A stretch of 61,089 bases of DNA from Reyranella sp. (GCA_022844015.1 JALHMO010000012.1:1-61089), one strand, 5' to 3'; numbered from the stretch's first letter, positions 41,145 to 50,518 are shown. Numbers and translations are program-made. The notes: generated by a model not told the origin, from the letters alone.

Positions 41145-41210
41145 AGCTTCACCGGGGAGGAGATTGAAAGGCGCCCGCCCCAAACACGAATGCCGGCCGT
41201 GGAAAACACG

Positions 41211-41774
41211 TCAGGTCTGGTCGAGCTCGCTGTCCCAGTACAGGAAGTCGCGCCAGCTCTCGTGCAGGTAGCCGGGCGGGAACGACCGGCCATTCTCCTG
41301 CAGCTCCTGGGTGGTGGGCTCGAGCGGGGCGCGCTGCAGGTGCATGCCGATCTCGCGCAGCAGCCGGTTGCCCTTCAGGAGGTTGCACGGGCTGCAGGCG
41401 GTGACGACGTTACCCCAGGCGGTCCGCCCGCCGCGCGACTTCGGCACGACGTGGTCGAAGGTGAGCTCGTTGGTGGCGAAGTCGCCGCCGCAATACTGGC
41501 AATGGAAACGGTCGCGCAGGAAGACGTTGAACCGGGTGAAGGCCGGCCGCCGCGCCGCCGGGATGTACTCCTTGAGCGCGATGACGCTGGGCAGCCGCAT
41601 CTCGAAGGACGGGCTATGGATCGTGCGCTCGTACTCGGAGATCACGCTGACGCGCTCGAGGAAGACGGCCTTGACGGCGTCCTGCCACGACCAGATCGAC
41701 AGCGGGAAATAGGACAGCGGCCGAAAGTCGGCGTTGAGGACCAGCGCGTGGCAGGACTCGAGGCCCGGCGCCAC
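41211..41774 (-). CDS. HNH endonuclease
   Basis: 187 residues. The C-terminal HNH nuclease domain shows a zinc pair 'FHCQYCGGDF', catalytic 'ELTFDHVVPKSRGGRTAWGN' (His) and 'NVVTACSPCNLLKGNRLL' (Asn, second Cys pair). The N-terminus 'ALVLNADFRPLSYFPLSIWS' is that of a widespread chromosomal HNH family in alphaproteobacteria, not clearly linked to phage. Cellular role unknown. No neighbour on its strand. Confidence 0.88.
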   Translation of the reverse strand: MAPGLESCHALVLNADFRPLSYFPLSIWSWQDAVKAVFLERVSVISEYERTIHSPSFEMRLPSVIALKEYIPAARRPAFTRFNVFLRDRFHCQYCGGDFATNELTFDHVVPKSRGGRTAWGNVVTACSPCNLLKGNRLLREIGMHLQRAPLEPTTQELQENGRSFPPGYLHESWRDFLYWDSELDQT

Positions 41775-41931
41775 GGCTACCCCCGCGCCCTCTGCATGGG
41801 ACTACTCGGAAAGTCGATACGGTCCGACATGCCGCGCATTGTGGCAAGGATTTCGGAAAACACAACATGTCGACCGGTACGTCATCGACACATCATCCGA
41901 CGATAACAGGATCGCCACAGGAGGAACCGTC

Positions 41932-43107
41932 ATGGACACTGCACTCTCTTCCCGCACCGGCTCGGACTTTCCCCTCGCCGCCGGCGACCTCGAGTCGCTG
42001 GGTTTCCGGCGCCAGCAGATCGAGCGGCTGGAGGCGCTGATCGCCCGCCACATCGCCGAGGGCCGCTACCCGGGCTGCCAGATCGCGCTGGCCCGCCACG
42101 GCAAGCTCGCCCTGTTCAAGAGCTTCGGCCAGGCGGCGACCGGGCCGGCGCCGCGGTCGGCCGGCGACGACACGCTGTGGCTGCTCTACTCCAACACCAA
42201 GGTGGTGACCGCGGTTGCGTTGTGGGTGCTGGCCGAGCGCGGGCTGTTCTCCTGGGCCGACCGCATCGCCGACCACGTGCCGGCCTTCGCGAAGAACGCC
42301 AAAGGCAACATCACGGTGCTGCAGGTCATCACCCACCAGGCGGGCTTCCCGAGCCCGGTGGTCGGCAAGGACGCGTGGGCCGACCACAAGCGCCTCAGCG
42401 AGGTGGTGTGTGACTTCCCGCTCGAATGGTCGCCGGGCTCGCGGGTGCACTATCACGGGCAGACCGCGCACTGGACCCTGGGCGTGCTGATCGAGGCGCT
42501 GACCGGCCGCGACTTCCGCGACGTCATCCGCGAGACGGTGACCGAGCCGCTGGGACTTTCGCGCGAGCTCTATGTCGGCCTGCCGGAGAGCGAGCTCGGG
42601 CGCGCCGCCGACATGCATGAGCCGCTGCCGGACTGGCCGATGGCTGGCGGCAAGGGCATGCGCCCGCTTGCCGAGAACAATTCCGCCGAGTGGCGCAGGA
42701 GCGGCTCGCCGGGCGCCGCCGGCTACGGCACGGCGCGCGCCATGGCGGCGCTCTACCAGATGATGCTGCAGGGCGGCGAGCTCGCCGGCACGCGGATCGT
42801 CTCGCCGCGCCTGCTGCAGTACGCCATCCGCAACCACACCGGCGATCGCGTCGACGAGTTCATGGGCATGCCGATGCATCGCGGCCTGGGGCCGCACCTG
42901 CGCGGCACGACCGAGAACATCCGCGGCCTCGGCGCGTTCGCCAGCCCGCGCGCCTTCGGCCACGGCGGCGTCGGCACGTCGTACTGCTGGGGCGACCCGG
43001 ACTCGGGCGTGTCGTTCGCCTACATCACCAACAACCGCATCCCCGACCCGTGGCACACCAAGCGCCTCGACCAGATCGCCAACCTGATCCACACGGCGAT
43101 CGTCTGA
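41932..43107 (+). CDS. Class C beta-lactamase-fold serine hydrolase
   Basis: 391 residues. Catalytic 'LLYSNTKVVTAVALWVLAER' (Ser-x-x-Lys), second motif Tyr in 'SRVHYHGQTAHWTLGVLIEA', and a 'FGHGGVGTSY' segment in the KTG-like position (His-Gly-Gly, as in esterases of the EstB type). No signal peptide, so an esterase or amidohydrolase in the cytoplasm is more likely than a penicillin-binding protein. AGGAGGA precedes ATG 41932. Confidence 0.85.
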   Translation: MDTALSSRTGSDFPLAAGDLESLGFRRQQIERLEALIARHIAEGRYPGCQIALARHGKLALFKSFGQAATGPAPRSAGDDTLWLLYSNTKVVTAVALWVLAERGLFSWADRIADHVPAFAKNAKGNITVLQVITHQAGFPSPVVGKDAWADHKRLSEVVCDFPLEWSPGSRVHYHGQTAHWTLGVLIEALTGRDFRDVIRETVTEPLGLSRELYVGLPESELGRAADMHEPLPDWPMAGGKGMRPLAENNSAEWRRSGSPGAAGYGTARAMAALYQMMLQGGELAGTRIVSPRLLQYAIRNHTGDRVDEFMGMPMHRGLGPHLRGTTENIRGLGAFASPRAFGHGGVGTSYCWGDPDSGVSFAYITNNRIPDPWHTKRLDQIANLIHTAIV

Positions 43108-43110
43108 CTC

Positions 43111-43313
43111 CTCCTCCCCAACTTCAGAACTTCCTCCCCAACGAAGTTGGGGAGGTGCCGCGTCATACGGGGCGGAGGGGTCATGAGCCTCAGTCGAAGC
43201 GCCCGACCATGCTCTTCTGATCATCATGACGCATGATCAGCTCACAGCTTGTCGCTCATGACCCCTCCGTCGGCGCAAGGCGCCGACACCTCCCCAAGCG
43301 AAGCTTGGGGAGG
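43111..43313. repeat. Palindromic intergenic repeat, family A copy 2
   Basis: Outer 'TTCCTCCCCAACGAAGTTGG' and 'CCTCCCCAAGCGAAGCTTGG' hairpins and inner 'GGAGGGGTCATGAGCC' arms, as at 35426, with a longer unrelated centre. It lies between two convergent genes and could end both transcripts. Confidence 0.8.
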
Positions 43314-43325
43314 AAAATGAATCGG

Positions 43326-44537
43326 TCAGCGGCTCAACCGCTCCCGCGCGCCGGCTTCCGAGCCGAGCGACGCGGCGGCGAGCACGAGGGCGCAGACCGA
43401 GAGCACCATCACCGCGGCGTAGCCGTCGGTCCAGTCGTGCAGCAGCCCGCCGAGCCACGCGCCGAGGAAGCCGCCCAACCCCATGCCGACGCTGATCAGG
43501 CCATAGATGCGGCCGAAATGCGCGCCGCGATAGCGCAGGGTCGCCAAGGTCGAGATCATCGGCCCGCGGCTGCCCATGCTGCCGCCGAACAGCAGCACGT
43601 AGAGCCACAGCCAGAGATCGTCGCCGGGGCCGCGCACCAGGGCGAGCGCGCCGACGCCGGCGATCGAGCAGGCATAGGCCAGGATGGCTGCGATCTTGCG
43701 GCCGCCACGGTCGGCCAGCCAGCTGAAGCCGATCATGCCGAGCGGCGTCAGGAAGCCCGCGACCGCCAGCGCGCGCGCCGCATAGCCGCCGTCGAGGCCG
43801 CGCTCGAGCAGGTAGACCATGGTCTGCGGCACCAGGGCGAAGATGCCGACCGAGGTCAGCGCGAACGAGAAGGTGAGCGCCCAGAACGGCCACTCGCGCA
43901 CCGCCTCGCCGGCCGTCGGGCCGGGGCGGTCGGAGGCGCGCGCCATCACCAGGCCGAGGGCGCCGCGCTCGATGCGCCGCCACGGCAGCACAATCAGCAC
44001 CGGAAGAAGCGCGGCGCTCGCGCAGGCGAACACGACGTAGGCGTGGCGCCAGCCCTGCGTCACGATCAGGTGCTCGGCGAGCGGGAACATGACGATGGCG
44101 CCGACGCCCGAGGCCGACCAGGCGACCGCCAGCGCCACGCCCAGCCGGTTGGCCGGGAACCAGCGTCCGAGCAGGGTCGAGCTCAGCACGCCCGACAGCG
44201 AGGCGCCGCCGAAGCCCATGACGATGCCGAGGCAGAGATAGAGATGCCACACCGCCGTCGCCTGCGAGGCGCCGACCGAGGCGAGGGTCGCCGCCACGAT
44301 GCCGACGACGGTGAGCGCGCGCAGGCCGAAGCGGTCGACGATCCAGCCGGCGATCGGCGCGCCGGTGCCGCCGACCAGCAGCGCGAAGCTGTAGACCAGG
44401 GTGATCGCACTGCGGCTCGCCGCGAAGTCGCCCTGCAACGCCGGCACGAACACGGTGAAGGTGTCGCTGATCGAGCGGCTCGCCACGCCGAGCACGAAGC
44501 ACAACGCCACCAACGCCCAGGGCACGAATCGGCTCAT
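43326..44537 (-). CDS. Major facilitator superfamily transporter
   Basis: 403 residues with twelve membrane helices. The loop 2-3 motif is 'GWIVDRFGLRALTVVG', and the matching loop 8-9 motif 'SWLADRGGRKIAAILAYA'. The pattern resembles oxalate/formate antiporter-like (OFA-type) and monocarboxylate carriers. ATG 44537 preferred; a GTG three codons upstream is possible. Substrate unknown. Divergent from the thioesterase-like gene. Confidence 0.88.
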   Translation of the reverse strand: MSRFVPWALVALCFVLGVASRSISDTFTVFVPALQGDFAASRSAITLVYSFALLVGGTGAPIAGWIVDRFGLRALTVVGIVAATLASVGASQATAVWHLYLCLGIVMGFGGASLSGVLSSTLLGRWFPANRLGVALAVAWSASGVGAIVMFPLAEHLIVTQGWRHAYVVFACASAALLPVLIVLPWRRIERGALGLVMARASDRPGPTAGEAVREWPFWALTFSFALTSVGIFALVPQTMVYLLERGLDGGYAARALAVAGFLTPLGMIGFSWLADRGGRKIAAILAYACSIAGVGALALVRGPGDDLWLWLYVLLFGGSMGSRGPMISTLATLRYRGAHFGRIYGLISVGMGLGGFLGAWLGGLLHDWTDGYAAVMVLSVCALVLAAASLGSEAGARERLSR

Positions 44538-44644
44538 CGCCGTCACCCTTGGCCGCAGGCTGCGGCAGCGGCAAGCGCTTTCGCGCGGGCGAGGCTTGCG
44601 TCGACTGCAGGCACGCGTCAGGTTCCGCGTCGCGGAGGAGTAGC

Positions 44645-45373
44645 GTGACCGAAACCATCATCATTGCACCGGAATTCAACGGCCCGCGCCTGTCGGGCAA
44701 CGGCGGCTATGTCGCCGGAGTCCTGGCCGGTGCGTTCAACCGGCAGTTCGGCCGGGACGACGCCGTCGAGATCACCCTGCGCGCGCCGGTGCCGCTCGAC
44801 AGGGCAATGCAGGTCGTGCGCGAGGGCGACGGGCTGCTGCTCAGGGACGACGAAACGCTGGTGTGCGAGGCGCGCGCCGGCAGCGTCGATCACCTCGTAG
44901 CGCCGCCGCCGCCCGACGACTGGAACGAGGTCATGCGGCGCGGCGAGCAGGGCGGCAGCCCCGAGGACACGGACTTCCATTGGTGCGTGGTCTGCGGCCG
45001 CGGCCGCGCCGTCGGCGACGGCCTGCGCGTGCTGGGCTCGGCCGGGCCGCACAAGGGCCGGTCGCTGTCCTGCTACGTGCCGCACGCCAACCATGCCGAC
45101 GCGAGCGGCCGCATCAGGCCGGAGTTCGTGTGGGGCGCGCTCGATTGCCCCGGCGCCTTCGCGGTGCAGGACCCGGACGATTTTCGCGTCGCCCTGACCG
45201 GGCGCATGACGGCAAAGGTGATCGAGCCGCCGCGCGTCGGCGAGCGCTGCGCGGTCATCGGCTGGAGCCTGGGCGGCGAAGGCCGCAAGCTCTATTCCGG
45301 CACGGCGCTCTACACCGAGAGCGGCAGGCTGTGCGCCATCGGCACCTGCACGTGGATCCTGCTCAAGGCCTGA
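44645..45373 (+). CDS. Hotdog-fold thioesterase-like protein
   Basis: 242 residues. 'NGPRLSGNGGYVAGVLAGAF' and 'AVEITLRAPVPLDRAMQVV' resemble the acyl-CoA thioesterase-like hotdog family, and the second half has 'FVWGALDCPGAFAV' and 'GEGRKLYSGTALYTESGRLC'. Four Cys in the middle ('HWCVVCGRGR') could form a small metal knuckle. GTG 44645 after GGAGGAGTAGC. The next gene, the SelD fusion, starts six bases downstream, so they are probably cotranscribed. Confidence 0.7.
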   Translation: MTETIIIAPEFNGPRLSGNGGYVAGVLAGAFNRQFGRDDAVEITLRAPVPLDRAMQVVREGDGLLLRDDETLVCEARAGSVDHLVAPPPPDDWNEVMRRGEQGGSPEDTDFHWCVVCGRGRAVGDGLRVLGSAGPHKGRSLSCYVPHANHADASGRIRPEFVWGALDCPGAFAVQDPDDFRVALTGRMTAKVIEPPRVGERCAVIGWSLGGEGRKLYSGTALYTESGRLCAIGTCTWILLKA

Positions 45374-45379
45374 TCGATC

Positions 45380-47614
45380 GTGGCAATGCCGGCCGGCCCG
45401 CTGCTCAAGGACGTCGTGCTGCTGGGCGGCGGGCACAGCCATGTCCATGTGCTGAAAAGCTTCGCCATGAAGCCGATGCCCGGCGTGCGGCTCACCCTGA
45501 TCGGGCGCGACATCGAGACGCCCTACTCCGGCATGATCCCGGGCTTCGTCGCCGGCCACTATTCGTTCGATGAATGCCACATCGACCTGGCGCGGCTTGC
45601 CGCCTGGACCGGCGCCCGCCTGATCCACGCCGAGGCGACCGGGCTCGATCGCGACAACCGGCGGGTGCTGCTCGAGGGGCGTCCGCCGATCTCCTACGAT
45701 CTCCTGTCGATCGACGTCGGCTCGGCGCCCAACCTCGACACCATCCCGGGCGCCGCGCACTGGGCGACGCCGGTCAAGCCGATCGCCGAGCTCGGGCGGC
45801 GCTGGCTCGACTTCCTCGAGCGCATGAAGAGCTGGCAGGGGCCGCTCAGGGTCGTGGTGATCGGCGGCGGCGCCGGCGGCGTCGAGCTGGCGCTCGCCAT
45901 CGACCATCGCCTGCGCGAGGTGGCGAAGGCTGCCAGGCTGCAGGTGACGGTGGCGACCAAAGGCGAGATCCTAGCCTCGCAGGCCATAGCGGCGCGTCAG
46001 CGGATGCGCGCCGTGTTCCAGCGGCGCGGTGTGCGCTTGGTCGAGAACCGTGCGATCCGTCGCATCGAACGCGGCTCGGTCGGGCTCGACGACGGCGCCC
46101 GGCTCGAGGCCGATGCCGTGTTCGTCGTCACCGAGGCGAGCGCGGCCAGATGGTTCGCGACGACCGGCCTGCCGCTCGACGAGCGCGGCTTCCTCGCCGT
46201 CGACGACACACTGCGCTCGACCGGGGATCCCTCGATCTTCGCGGTCGGCGACTGCGCGACGGTGCTGCCTCACCGCCGGCCCAAGGCCGGCGTGTTCGCG
46301 GTGCGCCAGGGCCCGCCGCTCGCCGACAATCTGCGGCGCGCGCTGGTCGGCCAGCCGCCCCGGCCGTTCGTGCCGCAGCGCCGCTATCTCTCGATCCTCG
46401 GCACCGGCGACGGCAACGCCGTGGCGACGCGCGGGCCGTGGGCCGTCGAGGGCAAGTGGGTGTGGCGCTGGAAGGACCACATCGACCGCAAGTGGATGCG
46501 CATGTACCGCGAGCCGCCGGCCCGGCCGATGGCGACGAACGCGGCTGCTCCGCCCGATCCGGCGCTGGCCGACGCCGAGGCCAGGCGCCTGCTGGCCGAC
46601 ATCGGCATGCGCTGCGGCGGCTGCGGCGCCAAGGTGGGTGCGGGCGTGCTGACGCGCGTGCTGGCACGGCTCGGGCCCTCGCCCGGCGCCAACGTGACCA
46701 TCGGCCTCGACGCGCCCGACGATGCGGCGATGATCGAGGTGCCGGCCGGTATGGCGCTGGTGCAGTCGGTCGATTTCTTCCGCACCTTCCTCGACGATCC
46801 GCTGATCTTCGGCGAGGTGGCGGCGGTGCACGCGCTGGGCGACGTGTGGGCGATGGGCGCCCGGCCGCACAGCGCGCTGGCGCTCGCCGTCGTGCCGGCG
46901 GCCGCCGAGCGGCTGATGGAGGAGGACCTGTTCCAGCTGCTGGCCGGCGCGCGCCGCGTGCTCGACAAGGCGGGCTGCGCGCTGATCGGCGGCCATTCGG
47001 GCGAAGGCCCGGAAGCGGCGCTGGGCTTCTCGGTGAACGGCCTGGTCGATCCGGCGCGGGCGCTGCGCAAGGGTGGCCTGCAGGTCGGCGACAAGCTCGT
47101 GCTCACCAAGAAGCTCGGCACCGGCGTGATCTTCGCCGCGGCGATGCGCGGCGCCGCGCGCGGCGCCTGGATCGACGGCGCGCTCGCCTCGATGCGCCGG
47201 CCATCCGGCGAGAACTCGCAGGCGCTGATCGCCGCCGGCGCGCATGCCTGCACCGACGTCACGGGCTTTGGCCTCGCCGGCCATCTCGCCGAGATGATCC
47301 GGGCGAGCGGCGAGGTCACGGTCGACCTCGACCTCGACGCCCTGCCCTCGCTCGACGGCGCGACCGAGCTGTTCGCCCAGGGCTACGCGAGCTCGCTGCA
47401 GCCGGAGAATTTGCGCGCCCGTCACCTGATCGACGGCATGGACAAGGCGGCCTCGCATCCCAACCTGCCGCTGCTGTTCGACCCCCAGACCGCCGGCGGC
47501 CTGCTCGCTTCAGTGCCGGCCGACCGGGTGGCCGACATCGCCGACGCCGTCGTGATCGGCGAGGCGCGCGCGCGCGGCATCGCCGATACGTTCATTGAGC
47601 TGCACGGGTCCTAG
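45380..47614 (+). CDS. selD: FAD/NAD(P) oxidoreductase fused to selenide, water dikinase
   Basis: 744 residues. Residues 1-385 are an NDH-2-like pyridine nucleotide oxidoreductase ('DVVLLGGGHSHVHVLKSF', 'VVVIGGGAGGVELALAIDHR', 'SIFAVGDCATVLPHRRPKAG'). Residues 405-744 are SelD: catalytic 'RCGGCGAKVGAGVL' (Cys and Lys, with Cys not selenocysteine), 'DDAAMIEV', 'GGHSGEGPEAALGF', 'TDVTGFGLAGHLAEMI', 'DPQTAGGLLAS'. SelD makes selenophosphate from ATP and selenide; the fused half may supply reduced selenium. No selA, selB or mnmH (selU) lies in the window. Confidence 0.9.
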   Translation: MAMPAGPLLKDVVLLGGGHSHVHVLKSFAMKPMPGVRLTLIGRDIETPYSGMIPGFVAGHYSFDECHIDLARLAAWTGARLIHAEATGLDRDNRRVLLEGRPPISYDLLSIDVGSAPNLDTIPGAAHWATPVKPIAELGRRWLDFLERMKSWQGPLRVVVIGGGAGGVELALAIDHRLREVAKAARLQVTVATKGEILASQAIAARQRMRAVFQRRGVRLVENRAIRRIERGSVGLDDGARLEADAVFVVTEASAARWFATTGLPLDERGFLAVDDTLRSTGDPSIFAVGDCATVLPHRRPKAGVFAVRQGPPLADNLRRALVGQPPRPFVPQRRYLSILGTGDGNAVATRGPWAVEGKWVWRWKDHIDRKWMRMYREPPARPMATNAAAPPDPALADAEARRLLADIGMRCGGCGAKVGAGVLTRVLARLGPSPGANVTIGLDAPDDAAMIEVPAGMALVQSVDFFRTFLDDPLIFGEVAAVHALGDVWAMGARPHSALALAVVPAAAERLMEEDLFQLLAGARRVLDKAGCALIGGHSGEGPEAALGFSVNGLVDPARALRKGGLQVGDKLVLTKKLGTGVIFAAAMRGAARGAWIDGALASMRRPSGENSQALIAAGAHACTDVTGFGLAGHLAEMIRASGEVTVDLDLDALPSLDGATELFAQGYASSLQPENLRARHLIDGMDKAASHPNLPLLFDPQTAGGLLASVPADRVADIADAVVIGEARARGIADTFIELHGS

Positions 47615-47677
47615 GATGCAATCTCTCGAGTTCCTCTCGCCGCTCGGGAGAGGCATTTGCATCTCGCCATTATTCCG

Positions 47678-47819
47678 TCATCCCGAGCGGAGCCGCCCAA
47701 AGGCGGCGCAGTCGAGGGACCTTTCCTGCTGGTGCCACAAATGAGAAAGGTCCCTCCACTACGCCTCCCTTCGGCTGCGCTCAGGGCAGGCGCTTCGCTC
47801 GGCTCCGGTCGGGATGACG
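47678..47819. repeat. Palindromic intergenic repeat, family C
   Basis: Starts GTCATCCCGAGCGGAGCC and ends with CGGTCGGGATGAC, with inner 'GAGGGACCTTTC' and 'GAAAGGTCCCTC' arms. A single copy in the window. It fills most of the 277-bp gap 47615-47891. Confidence 0.8.
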
Positions 47820-47891
47820 GCGTCTTCTCCACAAGCGAATGCTCTGCCTACAGGCGGAGGAGAGGAACATGAATCGCAAACGGAGACCCCC

Positions 47892-48278
47892 ATGGCGCAC
47901 GCGCGGGCAAGCATCGGCACGACGAACTACAAGACCGCCATCGTCACCGGTCATCACACCCTCACCGCCGACGAAGGGCCGGGGCTCGGCGGCAAGGATG
48001 CCGGGCCGGCGCCCTATGACCTGCTGACCTCGGCGCTGGCCGCGTGCACGGCGATCACGCTGCGCATGTATGCCGAGCGCAAGCAGTGGCCGGTGACGGC
48101 GGTGCATGCCGACATCCACTTCGTGCGCGAGGGCGACAAACAGCACATCGACCGCGTGCTCACCATCGAGGGCCCGGTCGACGACGAGCAGAAGAAGCGC
48201 ATGGCCGACATCGCCGAACGCACGCCCGTCACGTTGACCTTGAAAGGCGGCCTCGAAATCCGCACTCGGCTCGGTTGA
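47892..48278 (+). CDS. OsmC/Ohr-family peroxiredoxin-like protein
   Basis: 128 residues. 'GPAPYDLLTSALAACTAITL' holds the first reactive Cys of the family, and the glycine- and acid-rich 'DEGPGLGGKDAG' loop precedes it. The second Cys of the usual pair is not present, since only one Cys occurs in the protein, so a classical two-Cys hydroperoxide reductase cycle is unlikely; the YhfA-like branch has this arrangement. ATG 47892. Repeats flank it on both sides. Confidence 0.85.
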   Translation: MAHARASIGTTNYKTAIVTGHHTLTADEGPGLGGKDAGPAPYDLLTSALAACTAITLRMYAERKQWPVTAVHADIHFVREGDKQHIDRVLTIEGPVDDEQKKRMADIAERTPVTLTLKGGLEIRTRLG

Positions 48279-48320
48279 CGACTCATTGCTGGGAGCGCGG
48301 CACTCCGTGCCGCTCTTACT

Positions 48321-48460
48321 CTCCTCCCCAACTTCGTTGGGGAGGTGTCGTCGTTTTCGGCGACGGAGGGGTCATGAGCCCCAGGCTCAATCCTTTCCAA
48401 TGACTCATGACCCCTCCGTCGCGTATGGCGCGACACCTCCCCAGCGAAGCTGGGGAGGGG
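48321..48460. repeat. Palindromic intergenic repeat, family A copy 3
   Basis: Same layout as 35426-35565 (CCTCCCC hairpins, GACGGAGGGGTCATGAGCC arms). On both sides lie short family D pieces (48288 'GGGAGCGCGGCACTCCGTG', 48470 'GCGCCACGGAGTGGCGCGCT'). Confidence 0.8.
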
Positions 48461-48504
48461 ATGAGATAAGAGCGCCACGGAGTGGCGCGCTCCCGGCAAG
48501 ACGA

Positions 48505-49221
48505 TCAGCCGCCGCGCTTCTTCTTCCACTCCTCGTAATCGCGCTTGGCTTCCTCGCCGGCGACCGGGAACAGGCCCTTGAGCGAGCGGCCGCGGGCCAC
48601 CTCGGCCTCGGCGAATTCCTCGTAGTGGTAGGTGTCGAGCGCCTCCTGGGCGACCGCCTCGACGATGTCGGGCGGGATCACCAGGATGGCGTCGCGGTCG
48701 CCGACCACGATGTCGCCGGGATAGACCGCGACGCCGCCGCAGGCGATCGGCAGGTTGAGATCCATCGGCCGGTGGACGATCGGGCTGGGCGGCGAGGCCG
48801 GCCGGCGGTGGTAGGCCGGCAGGCCGGTCTTGGCCACGCCGTCGGTGTCGCGGAAGCCGCCGTCGGTGACGATGCCGGCGGCGCCGCGCGCCTTGAGGCG
48901 GCCGACATAGAGGTCGCCCGCCGAGGCGGCGCGCGAATCGCCGCGCGAATCGATCATCAGCACGTGGCCGGGCGGGCACTCCTCCATGGCCTGCGGCTGG
49001 ACCGAGCTGCGGTTCTTGGAGGTCGGGCCGTCCTTGTCCTCGCGCGAAGGGATGAAGCGCATGGTGAAGGCGATGCCGACCAGGCGCGGCTGCTCGACGC
49101 GGAGCGGCCACACGTCGTACAGGGTCATGCTGCGCAGGCCGCGGCGATTGAGCACCCCGGTCAGGGTCGATGTGCCGACCTTGGCCAGCGCCTCGCGCAG
49201 ATCGGACGATAGGGCTGTCAT
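48505..49221 (-). CDS. RraA-like / HMG-CHA aldolase family protein
   Basis: 238 residues. 'TLTGVLNRRGLRSMTLYDVW', 'AGDLYVGRLKARGAAGIVTD' and 'GGFRDTDGVAKTGLPAYHRR' are the core of the RraA fold, and 'PGDIVVGDRDAILVIPPDIV' its C-terminal site. The Gly-Arg-Asp-type motif (GFRDTD) binds Mg and pyruvate in the aldolase branch (HMG aldolase, oxaloacetate decarboxylase), so an enzyme is likelier than an RNase E inhibitor. It is divergent from cinA with 51 bp between. Confidence 0.85.
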   Translation of the reverse strand: MTALSSDLREALAKVGTSTLTGVLNRRGLRSMTLYDVWPLRVEQPRLVGIAFTMRFIPSREDKDGPTSKNRSSVQPQAMEECPPGHVLMIDSRGDSRAASAGDLYVGRLKARGAAGIVTDGGFRDTDGVAKTGLPAYHRRPASPPSPIVHRPMDLNLPIACGGVAVYPGDIVVGDRDAILVIPPDIVEAVAQEALDTYHYEEFAEAEVARGRSLKGLFPVAGEEAKRDYEEWKKKRGG

Positions 49222-49272
49222 GTGCGTCTCTCCCTCGCTTTCGCCGCGACGTTAGCCGATAATCGGCCCGAC

Positions 49273-50514
49273 ATGCGCGTAGAAATCCTTTGCACCGGCG
49301 ATGAAATCCTCACCGGCAAGACCATCAACACCAATTACAGCCACATGGCGCGGCGGCTCGGCGATGTCGGGCTCACCGTGCACTGGGGCACCACCGTCGG
49401 CGACGACCGGGCGAGCCTGCTGCGGGCGTTCCACCAGGCCGGCGAGCGCGCCGACGCGGTGATCGTCAATGGCGGCCTCGGGCCGACCGTCGACGACCTC
49501 TCGCAGGAGGTCGCGGCCGAGGCCTGCGGCGTCGAGCTCGTGCTCTCCGACTACTGGATGACGCGCATGGAGCAATCCTACGCGCGGCGCGGCCGGGTGA
49601 TGCCGCCCAACAACCGCAAGCAGGCGATGCTGCCGGCCGACGCCGAGTTCATCGACAACCCGATCGGCACGGCCTGCGGCTTCGCCGTCACCATCGGCAA
49701 GGCGCGCTTCTTCTTCACGCCGGGCGTGCCGCGCGAGATGCGGCGCATGCTCGACGAGCAGGTGATCCCGCGCCTCCTGCAGATCGGCGGCATCACCGGC
49801 GTGACCCGGCTGAAGCGCTTCCACACTTTCGGCATCGGAGAATCGCGTGCCGACAACATGCTGGCCGACATGGACGCCTTCAAGACCGAGGGCGGCATCA
49901 AGCTCGGCTTCCAGGCCCATTACCCGCAGCTCGAGACCAAGCTCGCCGCGCGCGGCGCCAACGAGGCCGAGCTCGCCAGCCTGCTGGCGCCGGTCGAGGC
50001 CGAGGTGCGCAAGCGTCTCGGCAACTTCATCATCGCCGAGGACGACCAGAGCCTGGAGGGCGTGATCCTCGCCACCCTGCTCGAGCGCGGCCTGACCTTG
50101 TCGACCGCCGAGATGTTCACCGGCGGCCATCTCGCCGCGCGGCTGGCGCCGCTGGCCGGCGCCGAGCACGCCTTCCGCCGCGGCGTCGTGGTGCGCGAGC
50201 CGGGCGAGCTCGGCATCGCCGAGGTCTCGACCGACGCGGCCGAGGCGGTCGGCCGCGACCTGCGCGAGAAGAGCCGCAGCAGCCACGCGCTGGCGCTCCT
50301 GATCGACCTCGACCAGGGCGCCGACCGGCCGGATTTCGGCGGCACCATCGCGATCGGCATCGCCGACGCCGACACCGTGGTGTCGCGCCAGGCCCGCCTG
50401 ATCGGCGGCCGCGAGTGGGTACGCGCCGGCGCCGTCGAGCTCGGCCTCGACTGCCTGCGCCGCCACCTGCTCGGCCTGCCGGTCGACGAGCGCATCGACT
50501 TCGAGCGGCGCTGA
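49273..50514 (+). CDS. CinA-family protein (MoaB-like domain with degraded PncC domain)
   Basis: 413 residues. The N-terminal COG1058 domain is intact: 'VEILCTGDEILTGKTINTNY', 'VIVNGGLGPTVDDLSQEVAA', 'FFFTPGVPREMRRMLDEQVI', linked to ADP-ribose/NAD by-product hydrolysis. The C-terminal PncC (NMN amidohydrolase) domain is recognisable, but the catalytic 'ESCTGG' reads 'EMFTGG', losing the Ser. Deamidase activity is therefore unlikely. ATG 49273 gives the canonical start. It is divergent from the RraA-like gene. Confidence 0.85.
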   Translation: MRVEILCTGDEILTGKTINTNYSHMARRLGDVGLTVHWGTTVGDDRASLLRAFHQAGERADAVIVNGGLGPTVDDLSQEVAAEACGVELVLSDYWMTRMEQSYARRGRVMPPNNRKQAMLPADAEFIDNPIGTACGFAVTIGKARFFFTPGVPREMRRMLDEQVIPRLLQIGGITGVTRLKRFHTFGIGESRADNMLADMDAFKTEGGIKLGFQAHYPQLETKLAARGANEAELASLLAPVEAEVRKRLGNFIIAEDDQSLEGVILATLLERGLTLSTAEMFTGGHLAARLAPLAGAEHAFRRGVVVREPGELGIAEVSTDAAEAVGRDLREKSRSSHALALLIDLDQGADRPDFGGTIAIGIADADTVVSRQARLIGGREWVRAGAVELGLDCLRRHLLGLPVDERIDFERR

Positions 50515-50518
50515 GCGC

